Shown: positions 34,790 through 46,274, counted from the first letter of the stretch. The stretch: DNA of 64,000 bases from Mactra quadrangularis (GCA_025267735.1 CM046295.1:15211592-15275591), one strand, 5' to 3'. The notes: a model not told the origin generated them from the letters alone. Translations and numbers: made by a program.

Positions 34790-35790
34790 CTAGGGAGAGA
34801 CGTGTTCAATCTGGCTTACTGCCTGACTGAACTGGGTTGCATTCAGGTTAACAAGGTTGGCCGGTAGGGAGTTCCAGTGTACGATAGTACGTGGAAAGAA
34901 GGAGAATTTATAGAAACCTGAGCTTGTTTGGATCTGTTTATATGCCATGTCATGTGAAGTACGAGATGGTCTGGTGTTTCGAGTGATATAGTCCTCAGAT
35001 GGTATAGCTACTAGGCTGTGTGTGATACCATGAAACATAACTAACCGCTGGTCGATGCGTCGGAGATCTAAGCGCCTTCAGCCAAGCTTACCAAGCATAT
35101 CTGTTACGCTGGATGTACCGCCATAGTCACGCATCACCCAGTGGGCAGCTCTCCTCTGGATAGCCTCAATTTGGGAGATGCCAGAATCAGAGAAGGGAGA
35201 CCAGACTGAGGAGCAGTATTCCAGTTGGGGTCGTACTAGAGTGAGATAAGCTGTTGATTTAAGTTTCTGTGAGTGTACTTTGATGTTGCGTCGGAGAAAT
35301 CCTAGTGTTTGGTTTGCTTTTTTACAGATGTTATCTATATGTGTCTGCCAGGTAAGGTTGTTTGATATTGTGACACCTACATGTAGGTATTTGGCCGAGG
35401 ATACTGATTCAAGTAGTGTGATGTGGAGTGTATATTTGGTGTCAATGATAGATTTGCGTTTGGTGATATGTAAGACCTGACATTTTGAGGGGTTGAACTG
35501 CATGTCCCAAAGAGTTTCCCATTTCTGGAGTTGGTCTAGATCTTCTCGTAGAAACCTTGAGCGAGTGGCAACACTGAGAGAGAGATAGATTGCAGTGTCA
35601 TCTGCGAAAAGACGGATTTTAGACGATGATGCATACTCAGGGAGATCATTGATGTAGATGAGAAAGAGAAGTGGGCCAAGAACAGAACCCTGAGGTACGC
35701 CAGATGAGACAGGGATGGTGGAAGAGGTTGACCCATTCACAACGACAGATTGGGACCTGTTGTCAAGAAAGCTCTTAATCCAGGAGAGAG
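34790..35790 (-). pseudogene. Non-LTR retrotransposon reverse transcriptase tail, 5'-truncated, copy B
   Basis: The counterpart of 24945-25945. A 220-codon frame (35078-35740) carries [28 protein letters not shown]-like KYLHVGVTIS, WQTHIDNICKKANQTLGFL and RRAAHWVMRDY. After one stop the frame resumes with RTSHDMAYKQIQ and FFPRTIVHWNSLPAN. This order is that of Jockey/CR1-group ORF2 C-termini. The 5' boundary near 35790 is shared with copy A, so the truncated insertion predates the duplication. Confidence 0.8.
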
Positions 35791-37439
35791 TAGAGCGAAA
35801 TCATGTGACAAATGACTTAAAAGGACTCTCCAGTCAATTTTTAGCTTGAAAAGCATAAATATACGACATAAAGAAAACACAAATCATTTGAACATACGAA
35901 TTAAATAGGATTTCAATTACTACAGCAAATGTATTGTATGTAAGCCACCGAACATTCAATCAAGTGGACCCTAACTTGCCTAAGACGTTCGTAAATGTAA
36001 ACATCAGTAGTATGGCGCATGCGTAATTAATGGAACCATACCGACTAGTTTGATTGCTTCCAACAAAATACCAAAATAATTGGGTACGTCAAATATGGTG
36101 TGCTTTAAATCCTTATTATGTTAGTAATTGATTAAAACCAGAAATATTCAATGTCAATAATTTACCTTATAAAAAATCGATGTTGTTCATTGACCACCTC
36201 TCACCGTCGACTGCACAATGCTACTGACAATAATCACCGAAGTCATCCGGTAGTGCAGACGGCAAAGACCGAGAAAATCCAAATTTCATGTCAAAGCAGA
36301 GTTACCGTTCGTATCAAAAGGTAACATCCTCGTAAAGGGCTCATAAAATGAATAATTTATAACGATTTCTATAATTATTGTGGCATATGAAGATTAGAAC
36401 AGGACCCAGACAAACATGGTGGGGGGGGGGGAATCCCCGGGATCCGATACCCACGATCGTATTAGATATTACAGAGAAAAATTAATTAACTGTATATTTG
36501 TGTTGATTATTCACATGAAAGGTTATTAAATGTCAACATTTTATTTCATATAAGTATGACTGATTTGTTGATTTAAAATTTAGATTTAAATATATTTTGA
36601 ATTATTCATTAACAAACTTAAAATACATTAAAAGATACATTTCTTTGGTATTTATTTCTTTTTCATAACAATAAATAGAACTGATTCAAAAAGCCCAACA
36701 AACATTTAAATAATAACATAATTTTTTTAAACTTAAGTGTCACCCAAATTGTAATGTAATTAGTACGGCTGTTATTAACTTATCATAGAACGATTTTATT
36801 CGCTTACTTAAACATAATAATCTCCATAAAAATCATTAAAATACAAAAATATTTTATATCCATCAATATAAACATCATTTAAACTGTCAATAATTTATAT
36901 CACAAGCATAATTATCTTTCATAAAAGGCGTTAATACGTAATAGATAATTTATCAATGACACCGACAGCAGTTGGTCAATCCCCAATTTACTATATGCTT
37001 AATACGATCCCCGATTATCTATTATCTTCCCGGGATATTCCCCCCATCTTATATAATGCATAATTTGAAATTTATCTATGATAAGAACTACAATATCATT
37101 CGTACTGTCATGGATAGTATGATAGTTAATGGTTTCTTCGATTGCTTAAGCTGCTGTATCATTAGTTTGGATAACCTGCCTCAAACCTCTACCGTTAATG
37201 GGTTAATCATAGAGCAATAATAGCAGCGCCCACCAAGCTATCTTCATAACACAATATTTCTTTTAATTTTACTTAATTTACATGGCAATGGTTTATTTGG
37301 TATGAGTTTGATACTGTATAAGTCATTTGAAGTTGATTTTTCTTTGTATACTTTTATTAAGGGATTTACCAAAAACCTTGCCTGCAAAGTAGACAAACTT
37401 CGGGCGTTGACTATTTCCCGTTTGACATTCGGATACTTT

Positions 37440-38823
37440 AGTTAGAATAAATGTAACCTAATGCCTGAAAAAAGTTATCCACTGTAATTCTTGTATAATG
37501 TTCTTTTGATTTAAACATATTCTGCTTTGTCTGACATACTTTTACCTGCAAATGTATTATTATTACTGTGAACCAGAGAACTGTAACATCGGCTTTTCAA
37601 TTCTACTCAAGTAGTACTGGCTGCATAGTAAGAAAAAATGATTAATCAACATAGTGTCTACACAATTATTGTCATTTTATGGCAGCCAGTGCAACTAACT
37701 TAGTTTTCCTGGACTTTTTTTCATAACAAGTACACATCTCTTCCCAAAGACTGTGAAAACTCTTAAATATAACTGTATAGTTGCATGCAAATAAAAATGA
37801 AGAAAATTGGCACTATTGTCAGTTAAATTGACTCGAGTCCATGAATACATCAGTTCTGTTTTTGACCGATTGCTTGTTAGGAGCATTTTAAACTAGATCT
37901 ACTGTAAATGAACTGTATCTGTATAAATATTTTTACTCAAATATCAATAATTATTTGTTTCAGTCATTGCCATACATTTCCTTATACTTAGGGCTGGCAT
38001 GTTAAGGTGATGGCTATTGTTAATGTAACCCACCCAACCACTAGGTTTATTGTACTCATAAGAACAGATTAATAATTTTGATATTTACATCCGCTCAGTC
38101 TAAGTAACAATTGTTTGGATGGCTAAGTTAGTAATTTTATAGGATTGGAATATTATTTTACTTTTATGTAGATGGAACTTTTACTTTGACTTCAGGTAAC
38201 AGGAAGTTAAATGGGATCCTTCTTAGCACAATTCAGTGGCACTGTGGCTGTCATAGCACACCATCAGTTTGAATTGCTATTAATATTTTACTGAAACAAT
38301 TTGTGGATTCTATACCATAGGTTTACTTAAGACTAAAATTACAGAATATATTTATTTGGGCTGACAAACAAATAAGAATTGCATGTTCTCACATACTGTT
38401 TAGTGTTTACAGAGGAACAATATACATGTACACCTTTAGATTATTCATAGTATAAAAAGGGTTCATTAGGATGTCAGGTCTTAGAGTTAAAGTTGAGTCT
38501 GTAAAGGTCATGGACAAAATCATTCCTAGTTCATACATTAGTTTTTTGGTAAATACAAGCTGAAATAAGTCTTATCCATGCCCCACATGAACTATAAGTT
38601 TAGACCTGAATTCAACCTGCCTTAAATTCTGTGGGTAGATGGTCTGGTATCTGTCAATCAACAGTGTATATTGAAATGAATGATCAAATTAAAATCTAGT
38701 TAGAGTATTAATCCTAATGAGCTTCAATATGATATTATAAAAAAAAATCTGGCTAATTATGTTGAGCAAGAAATTGTTCAGAGAGTAAAGTGATTTCTGT
38801 TATACAATACATTCAATCCTCAA
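37440..38823. other. AT-rich non-coding DNA, no feature seen
   Basis: No gene, array or terminal-repeat element could be supported between the end of duplication copy B and the SINE. Confidence 0.5.
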
Positions 38824-39150
38824 GCCGCCCGGCTAGCTCAGTCTGTAGCGCACTGGTCTACTGATCGAGGGTGGAGGGTTCAATTTCTGGGAGGTGGGTT
38901 CGATTTCCGGGCGGGACATACTTCCTTGAGTTTGGTCATCAAATAATTTCTCCCTCCTACCACTGATTCTAAATCATGTAGGGCAGTAGTCAGTCACTGG
39001 CGAAAGTATGCGCTCAGTAGTTGGTTAACAGCTAAATTCATAGATTTAGCCTTCCCAGGAACAGTGAGTTGGTGGGCTGACCGCCGTGATATAACCTATA
39101 TAATGTGTTGCTACGGCTTTCAACCCAACAAACAAACATTCAATACTCAA
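38824..39150 (+). mobile_element. tRNA-derived SINE, well preserved copy
   Basis: It begins GCCCGGCTAGCTCAGTCTGT, which closely follows the 5' half of tRNA-Lys genes including the A box. It continues to a B-box-like GGTTCGATTTCC. GGGTTCAATTTC just upstream is a second, duplicated B-box segment. The body shares central blocks with 3821-4140 and ends in a CAAACAAACA tail. SINEs of this kind depend on a LINE for movement; the partner is not identifiable here. Confidence 0.85.
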
Positions 39151-39251
39151 ATAATATGATCAATGCTTGTTCATCTAACTTAACTATATTTATGGAAGTC
39201 CAAATAAATATTAACACATCCTCTGTACCATCGGTGACTTAGCAAATATAT

Positions 39252-39336
39252 ACTCTTACTGAGACTTGAACTCAGAACTCCACATGACTTAAGATAAATC
39301 TCAAGTATGAGGTGTTTTACATTAAACTAAAAGAGT
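39252..39336 (-). repeat. tRNA-like cloverleaf, 85 nt, copy 1
   Basis: On the minus strand: acceptor ACTCTTT with TAAGAGT, D-arm GTTT-AATGTA-AAAC, a long anticodon arm built from CCTCAT, ACTTGAGAT, ATCTTAAGT and ATGTGG, and T-arm CTGAG-TTCAAGT-CTCAG. The extra 12 nt relative to the 73-nt form lengthen the anticodon stem rather than a loop. Confidence 0.55.
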
Positions 39337-39469
39337 GTCATATCGCTGGTCGTTGATGTTTGAGGAAAAACATGTTTATTTATCAACAATGGAAAAAATG
39401 ATGATGAAAGTTGAATCCAAATAAATGTCGAACACATCCTCAGTACCATCGGTGACATAGCAAATATAT

Positions 39470-39554
39470 ACTCTTACCGAGACTTGAACTCGGAACTCCT
39501 CATTACTAAAGATAAATCTCAAGTATGAGGTGTTTTATATTAAACTAAAAGAGT
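39470..39554 (-). repeat. tRNA-like cloverleaf, 85 nt, copy 2
   Basis: Same fold as copy 1. The T-arm is CCGAG-TTCAAGT-CTCGG, differing from CTGAG/CTCAG by a paired change (T-A to C-G). The outer anticodon stem is perfect here (CCTCAT/ATGAGG). Confidence 0.55.
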
Positions 39555-39742
39555 GTCATACTGCTAGTCTTTGATGTTTGAGGAGAACAAAGAATTCAAT
39601 GAAACTTTAATTGGAAAATCAAAGAATTCAATACAATTTTGATTGGGTACATACAATTATTATATCTATTTATAATTATCTATTCATAATTATAAAAATA
39701 GACATCGTGGTTCACTCCTTGTTTATCCAGACTTGTGACTGG

Positions 39743-39770
39743 CTTACATGATGCTAGTACATCATGTAAG
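39743..39770. repeat. Perfect 11-bp inverted repeat
   Basis: CTTACATGATG and CATCATGTAAG are separated by six bases. It immediately precedes a GC-richer segment of unknown nature. Confidence 0.6.
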
Positions 39771-40035
39771 GTCAAGTTACCCACGTTAAGCAGTAGTCGA
39801 TGCAACTTGGGGTGGGCGAGTCGAACCGTGAGATCACGGCTCGTTCTCTTGAGCTGCATCGGTTTGGCACATGCACAGATACACTACTCATAATGCCGAT
39901 AACACTATGAATAATGCACCTGATATGCAATACCTGTCTGTGGTTTGCGGGCAACAAATTCACAGACCTCCATAGAGAGCGCTGCGACCATTTCCGGAAC
40001 CCGTGGTCTGATCTCAATACAGAGTGGTAAGCATT
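39771..40035. other. GC-richer island of unknown identity
   Basis: About 265 bp with clearly higher GC than the surroundings, containing the palindromic CCGTGAGATCACGG and ending at a possible donor GTAAGC. An 81-codon minus-strand frame crosses it but shows no motif I recognise. It could be an exon, an old repeat or a regulatory island; I cannot decide. Confidence 0.3.
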
Positions 40036-40099
40036 TTACACATGTCAAACTAAAACTAAGAGGCGTTATATAGTTTGGGGATGCAGTTCGGTCAAATTA

Positions 40100-40480
40100 C
40101 AAAAATTTAAATCTTAAAATTATTTAAACTTAAACTTAACTGTTAAAATTTAAATGAATTAAATCAAACCTAACCATAATATTTTTAAATGAATCAAATC
40201 AAACTTAACCATAAAAATTTAAATGAATTAAATCAAACCTAACCATAAAATGTAACATGAATTTATCTTACAATTAAAATGGAAAATGAAATTAATGAAC
40301 TCAAACTAAACTTACAAATAATTGTAGTTCAAAATTTAAAATATTAATATGAAAAATACAAGCAAGAAATATCTATAAGTTTGTGGAATACAGTTACAAA
40401 AATTTAACTTGAAATAAATTACTACTAAAACTAGCCATAAAATATTTAATGAATTAAATTTATTTATTTATTTATTTAAT
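40100..40480. repeat. Degenerate AT-rich tandem repeat
   Basis: Variants of TTTAAATGAATTAAATCAAA followed by CCTAACCATAA recur about every 45-55 bp. Very low GC and no coding signal. Confidence 0.6.
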
Positions 40481-40761
40481 AATTACTACAGCAAAAACGT
40501 TTTAAACAAAAAAAAGCAAAATCATATAATACATCAGAACATAAACAATGAAGTACAGTGCCACCAATCATAATCTTTACACCAGTAAAAATCTATAAGT
40601 AAAAATATATTCCCTTTTATTTCGAATGTTACAATAAAATTATAATGATTTCAAAAACAAAATTGAAATATTAATTAATTAAATAAATGGTAACCAGCTA
40701 TTTTAGTGTAAATATTTTGATTATGGCACTGTATTTATGGCCTCCCTTCTCACCTTTTAGC

Positions 40762-40835
40762 CATTTGGAACTCCTCAGCCACTCACAACAAATGAACAAT
40801 TATTTATTTAATGATTGGTTGAAGTGTTCCAAATG
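40762..40835. ncRNA. Conserved hairpin element, copy 1 (function unknown)
   Basis: Arms 40762-40780 and 40817-40835 pair over 19 positions, 16 Watson-Crick plus one G-T, around a 36-nt AT-rich loop. It is flanked by TAGCCAT on both sides. A related element lies at 42635-42707. Typed as ncRNA only because the pairing is conserved; transcription is not shown and a DNA foldback element is equally possible. Confidence 0.45.
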
Positions 40836-41429
40836 ACTGATAGCCATACCATCACACCTTTCTACTTTAATATACAACATATTGAACATGTTCTTTTTAT
40901 ATAGAGCTACCATTTGTATTGTAAAAAATAAGAGTGGAAATAAGAATTTCATTAATCAGGAAATAAGTACTCAAAACCTAACCGTAATAATCTAAATGTA
41001 TTAAAAAGAGCTCAGTCAAAATGATTTAACGTGAACGGCATTGCAGGAATATTTTGCCACATGATTTATAAAAATACAAAAAAATAAAGGTGCAAATATT
41101 TACTAAAAGATGCCTATTTGATAAAAAAAAACTTAAATGAAATATATTCAGAGCAAATGAATTTAAGAAAACTTTAATCAGAAAATTTAATGAAACTGTC
41201 CTATACTTTATAATTACATTATTGAAAATACAATGCACTCTTATGGTAGTAAATGAAAGACTAACAAAAACACAGAACAATGCATAAAGAATCAAAACAT
41301 TTGTCAAGTTTGAAACAAGATCTTTTTTTATTTCAACTTATGAGTCAGAAAACCATGTGGTTATATTTCCTGAGCTCATTGGGTGAAATAAAGGTTGACC
41401 TTATACTAACATTGATATTCTCAAATATA

Positions 41430-41645
41430 AACACACATGGCACTATTGTCTAATAGTCCTAAAGATAAACACACAAGGCACTAATGTCTGATAGTCTTAA
41501 AGATGAACACACTTGGCACTGATGTCTGTAGTCTTAAAGATAAACACACTTGGCTCTGATGTCTGAACACACTTGGCACTGATGTCTGATAGTCTCAAAG
41601 ATAAACACACTTGGCACTAATGTCTGATAGTCTTAAAATGAACAC
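41430..41645. repeat. ~38-bp tandem repeat
   Basis: About five units of GATAAACACACTTGGCACT followed by AATGTCTGATAGTCTTAAA, with some shortened. Related but more diverged units occur at 45055-45260. Confidence 0.8.
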
Positions 41646-41797
41646 CAATTGACAAGTATGTACAGGAAATGCAGTGTTTCAGCTCTGGTTAAACATAGAT
41701 GATGCCTAAAATAATGAAAACCTAGCTAGTTAATATAAAGCAAATTAAACATATATCAAAATAAAAGTGTTATATCTGATAAAAACTTCATCTGGAC

Positions 41798-42115
41798 CAG
41801 TCCCCCTCCAGCCTAAATACTAACAGCAAACTTAAAAAAAAAACTCATACCAATAGAACACAGACAAATGGACATGAAATGAATTTAAGCATTCTAAGTC
41901 AAAACTAGCAGATAGTAAATTACCCATACATGTTGAAAAGAAACTTGCTTGAAAAAACTTGACCTGGAAAGAAGTCCCTCATGAATAAGTCCCATTCCAA
42001 ACATTTTCAAGAAGAAATGTTTTGACAGATTAATCAGTCATCACAAGTTGGAATGTCCTAATATAAACAGGGTCCTTGCTTATACTAAGATATCCCTACT
42101 AGGAGGGTCAAGACT
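41798..42115 (+). repeat. Higher-order block, copy 1 (diverged)
   Basis: Aligns with blocks at 43946-44235 and 45412-45710: ATGAAATGAATT, CATACATGT, GACCTG, AAAGAAGTC, CAGTCATCACAAGTT, ATATAAACAGGGTCCTTGC, TATACTAAGAT and CCCTACTAGGAGG in the same order. It is the most diverged of the three. Confidence 0.8.
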
Positions 42116-42634
42116 TAAACTTAGTTTTCTCCAGTCAGGCCAAGCATTACCTCACAAGACAAAAAGATGTAACCCGAAAATCCCGATTCGATAAAAATAC
42201 AAATTTAATCCCAATCAGTCCAAAATGCTTAACAAGTAAAAGTTTTGAAAATCATCCGAGTATATCAACTTTGTTAAAACAGAGCTTAAGTAAGTACTAC
42301 ATTTCCTTTTCTTATATTTTTTAGATAACAATCAAAATAAAGCAATATACACATTAAATATATCACAGCAGTTCAGTGTCATCCACTATAACCATAACAT
42401 GTCAATAATTGTTTTTACTTTTTTACTAATACATAAAGAGATTAAAGAAGACCGCATCAGACATAAATGCATTCCCTTTCAACTGTTACAATAAATAATA
42501 AACTTTTATCATTATTCTTTCAGTAAATACATTTGAAATAGAATTCAATTTAATTAGTGAAAAATCCCAGCTATTTTAGTTTTAAGATTATTTTGGATGA
42601 CACTTACATATGGCCTCCAACCTCCCCTGTTAGC

Positions 42635-42707
42635 CATTCAGAACCCCTCGGCCTTTCACTATGAATAATTATTATTCATTCAATGAATGGTCGAGGTGTT
42701 CTGAATG
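42635..42707. ncRNA. Conserved hairpin element, copy 2 (function unknown)
   Basis: Arms 42635-42653 and 42689-42707 pair at 17 of 19 positions plus one G-T. Relative to copy 1, three base pairs differ by changes on both sides and one mismatch has become a pair. The loop is freely diverged. Confidence 0.45.
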
Positions 42708-42984
42708 TGCTGATAGCCATACCAATCACCACCTTCTGCTTTAATTTACAACATATTAAACATTTTACTCTTAATATTTAACATTTTTTTATTTATATTA
42801 AACATTTAATTTTAAAACTTAATGTAATGACATTTTAAGAAATTTTTGTCTCCTGTTCATACTAAATCAAGGTTTAAACTTTAGAATATTAACTATGAAA
42901 AATTGCTAACTAATAAGACTTAAACTTTGAGATTCCTCTATTCAGACCAAGCATAACCTAACAAGACAAATTCATACCAGTAAC

Positions 42985-43935
42985 GACCCAAACCCAAATT
43001 CAATTTTAAACTCTATCTCTTAAAGCCTAACTCGCAAAACAAATTTACACCACCCAAACCCAAATTCAATTTTAAACTCTACCTCTTAAAGCCTAACTCA
43101 CAAGACAAATTTACACCACCCAAACCCAAATTCAATTTTAAACTCTACCTCTTAAAGCCTAACTCGCAAGACAAATTTATACCACCCAAACCCAAATTCA
43201 ATTTTAAACTCTACCTCTTAAAGCCTAACTCACAAGACAAATTTATACCACCCAAACCCAAATTCAATTTTAAACTCTACCTCTAAAAGCCTAACTCACA
43301 AGACAAATTTATACCACCCAAACCCAAATTCAATTTTAAACTCTACCTCTTAAAGACTAACTCGCAAGACAAATTTATACTACCCAAACCCAAATTCAAT
43401 TTTAAACTCTACCTCTAAATGTCTAACTCACAAGACAAATTTATACCACCCAAACCCAAATTCAATTTTAAACTCTATCTCTTAAAGCCTAACTCGCAAA
43501 ACAAATTTACACCACCCAAACCCAAATTCAATTTTTAACTGTACCTCTTAAAGCCTAACTCACAAGACAAATTTACACCACCCAAACCCAAATTCAATTT
43601 TAAACTCTACCTCTAAAAGCCTAACTCACAAAACAAATTTACACCACCCAAACCCAAATTCAATTTTAAACTCTACCCCTTAATTCCTAACTCACAAGAC
43701 AAATTTACACCACCCAAACCCAAATTCAATTTTAAACTCTACCCCTTAAATCCTAACTCGCAAGACAAATTTATACCAACCAAACCCAAATTCAATTTTA
43801 AACTCTACCCCTTAAATCCTAACTCGCAAGACAAATTTATACCAACCAAACCCAAATTCAATTTTAAACTCTACCTCTAAATGTCTAACTCATAAGACAA
43901 AATTATACCACCCAAACCCAAATTCAAATTCTACC
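42985..43935. repeat. 66-bp satellite, array 1, ~14-15 copies
   Basis: The unit runs CACCCAAACCCAAATTCAAT, TTTAAACTCTACCTCTTAAA, GCCTAACTCACAAGACAAAT, TTATAC. Starts at 43117, 43183 and 43249 fix the period at 66. Units differ by a few bases (CTCGCAAG versus CTCACAAG, TTACAC versus TTATAC), with neighbouring units sharing variants. Confidence 0.95.
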
Positions 43936-43945
43936 TCTAAATGAC

Positions 43946-44235
43946 AGTTCTCCTATCAAACCCAAAGTATTACTGCAAAAATTAATGAAGTCAAACCACA
44001 GAACAGAAAACGGTCATGAAATGAATTATGCAAAACTGATAGCAAATTAGTCATACATGTAAAAAGGAGCCAGGCTTGATTAAAGCTTGACCTGAAAAGA
44101 AGTCACCCATGATAAAGTCCCGATCCAAACTTTTTCTACAAGAAAAGTTTTGACTGAGAAATCAGTCATCACAAGTTAGGATGTCTTAATATAAACAGGG
44201 TCCTTGCTTATACTAAGATTTCCCTACTAGGAGGT
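43946..44235 (+). repeat. Higher-order block, copy 2
   Basis: Nearly the same as 45412-45710, including TCATACATGTAAAAAGGAGC and TCCCGATCCAAACTTTTTCT. It separates 66-bp arrays 1 and 2. Confidence 0.85.
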
Positions 44236-44284
44236 CAAGACACACTTTGAGATTCCTCTATTCAGACCAAGCATATCCTCACAA

Positions 44285-44660
44285 GACAAATTTATACCAC
44301 CTAAATCCAAATTCAATTTTAAATTCCACCTCTAAAAGCCTAACTCGGACAAATTAATACCACCCAAACCCAAATTCAATTTTAAACTTTACCTCTAAAA
44401 GCCTAACTCGCAAGACAAATTTATACCACCCAAACCCAAATTCAATTTTAAACTCTACCTCTAAAAGCTTAACTCATAAGACAAATTAATACCACCCAAA
44501 CCCAAATTCAATTTTAAACTCTACCTCTAAAAGCCTAACTCACAAGACAAATTTATACAACCTAAACCCAAATTCAATTTTAAACTCTACCACTAAAAGC
44601 TTAACTCACAATACAAATTTATACCACCCAAACCCAAATTCAGTTTTAAACCCTACTTAA
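44285..44660. repeat. 66-bp satellite, array 2, ~6 copies
   Basis: Same unit as array 1, with a shortened copy near 44340 and a final unit ending before a GC-richer tail at 44660-44705. Confidence 0.9.
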
Positions 44661-45054
44661 AAGGAGCGGCCAGAACAATTCCAGGTGTTTCTACGGGGGC
44701 TGAGTCAACAAGTTTGTGCAATGCCGTTTACTTATTTAACTATAAAAATGAATTACAAATAGATTTTAACTAAGTGTAACTAAGTAATCTCTAAATAATT
44801 AGGTGCGTTTACTAGGATCTAACATTAACCAGTTAAATATATCTAAAAGCATCATAACACATAAAAAAGAAAACGTCTCTTATGGAAATAAATTTATGTT
44901 TTTAATACAATGAGGAAAGATGTTTACTATATGTTAACATATTTACTAGTGAGCAATGGGTTGTACAGCGACAGAGACAAAAATTAACAAAACAGAGGGT
45001 CATATACTCCAAGCTTGGTAAAATACATAAAAGCAGATCTTATCATAACTTGGA

Positions 45055-45260
45055 CACTTTCAAAGATAAATACACTTTCCTCTAATTTCTGATAGTCCTA
45101 AATTTAAACACATGTGGCAATAAAGTCTAACAGTCCTAAAGATTTACACATCTCAATATTGTCTTATACTCTCTAAGATAAACACACTTGTCAATAATGT
45201 CTGATATTCTAAAAGATGAACACAATGGCACTATTTGTCCGACAGTCTTAATGATTGAAA
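45055..45260. repeat. Diverged ~38-bp repeats, second array
   Basis: About four degenerate units of AAGATAAACACACTTGxCA and TGTCTGATAGTCTAAA type, related to 41430-41645. They occupy the same relative position before the next higher-order block. Confidence 0.65.
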
Positions 45261-45411
45261 CACAAGTTGACATGTATGATAGGGAAATAAAGTGTTTCAG
45301 CCCAAGTTAAACATACATAATACATAGAAAATGAAAATCTAACAAGTAAAATTTAAAAAAATTAATAATATATCAAAATAAAATTCTGGGATTAAAAAAT
45401 ACTTGCTAGAA

Positions 45412-45710
45412 CAGTTCCCCTATCAAACCCTAAGTATTACCGCAAACATTAAGAAAGTCAAATTACAGAACAGAAAATGGTCATGAAATGAATTATGCAA
45501 AACTGATAGCAAATTAGTCATACATGTAAAAAGGAGCCAGGCTTAATTAAAGCTTGACCTGAAAAGAAGTCACTCATTATAAAGTCCCGATCCAAACTTT
45601 TTCTACAAGAAAAGTTTTGACTGAGAAATCAGTCATCACAAGTTAGGATGTCTTAATATAAACAGGGTCCTTGCTTATACTAAGATTTCCCAACTAGGAG
45701 GTCAAGACAA
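45412..45710 (+). repeat. Higher-order block, copy 3
   Basis: Matches copy 2 closely and again leads directly into a 66-bp array. Confidence 0.85.
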
Positions 45711-45764
45711 ACTTTAAGATTCCTCTATTCAGACCAAGCATAACCTCACAAGACAAATTCATAC

Positions 45765-46268
45765 CACCTAAACCCAAATTCAATTTTAAACTCTACCTCT
45801 AAAAGCCTAACTCACGAGACAAATTTATACCACCCAAACCCAAATTCAATTTTAAACTCTACCTCTAAAAGCCTAACTCACAAGACAAATTTATACCACC
45901 CAAACCCAAATTCAATTTTAAACTCTACCTCTAAAAGCCTAACTCACAAGACAAATTTATACTACCCAAACCCAAATTCAATTTTAAACTCTACCTCTAA
46001 AAGCCTAACTCACAAGACAAATTTATACCACCCAGACCCAAATTCAATTTTAAACTCTACCTCTAAAAGCCTAACTCACAAGACAAATTTATACTACCCA
46101 AACCCAAATTCAATTTTAAACTCTACCTCTAAAAGCCTAACTCACATGACAAATTTATACCACCCAAACCCAAATTCCACTTTAAACTCTACCTCTAAAA
46201 GCCTAACTCACAAGACAAATTTATACAACCCAAACCCAAATTCAATTTTAAACTCTACCTCTAAAAGC
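45765..46268. repeat. 66-bp satellite, array 3, ~8 copies
   Basis: Same unit as arrays 1 and 2, but with CTCTAAAAGCC instead of CTCTTAAAGCC in all copies. Array-specific variants indicate local homogenisation. Confidence 0.92.
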
Positions 46269-46274
46269 CAGAAA

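Larger units (their letters stand above)
30859..37439 (+). repeat. Segmental duplication, copy B (without the pogo insertion)
   Basis: Direct copy of 21018-30596, shorter by the pogo element and the 76-bp element. Small private indels are present, such as an extra ACATG near 35390 and AACTTAAAATACATT near 36612. The retrotransposon tail is more intact here than in copy A. Confidence 0.95.
39190..39600. repeat. Two tandem ~220-bp units, each holding a tRNA-like cassette
   Basis: Both units share TCCAAATAAAT, ACACATCCTCxGTACCATCGG, TAGCAAATATATACTCTTAC, and the tRNA-like core, and end near TGATGTTTGAGGA. The region immediately after the tRNA-like core also resembles the sequence following it at 23.22 kb. 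Confidence 0.8.

Noticed and set aside
42985..46268. Regular repeats that could suggest a CRISPR-like array.
   Set aside because: Units are contiguous 66-bp tandem repeats without unique spacers, and the genome is clearly eukaryotic.
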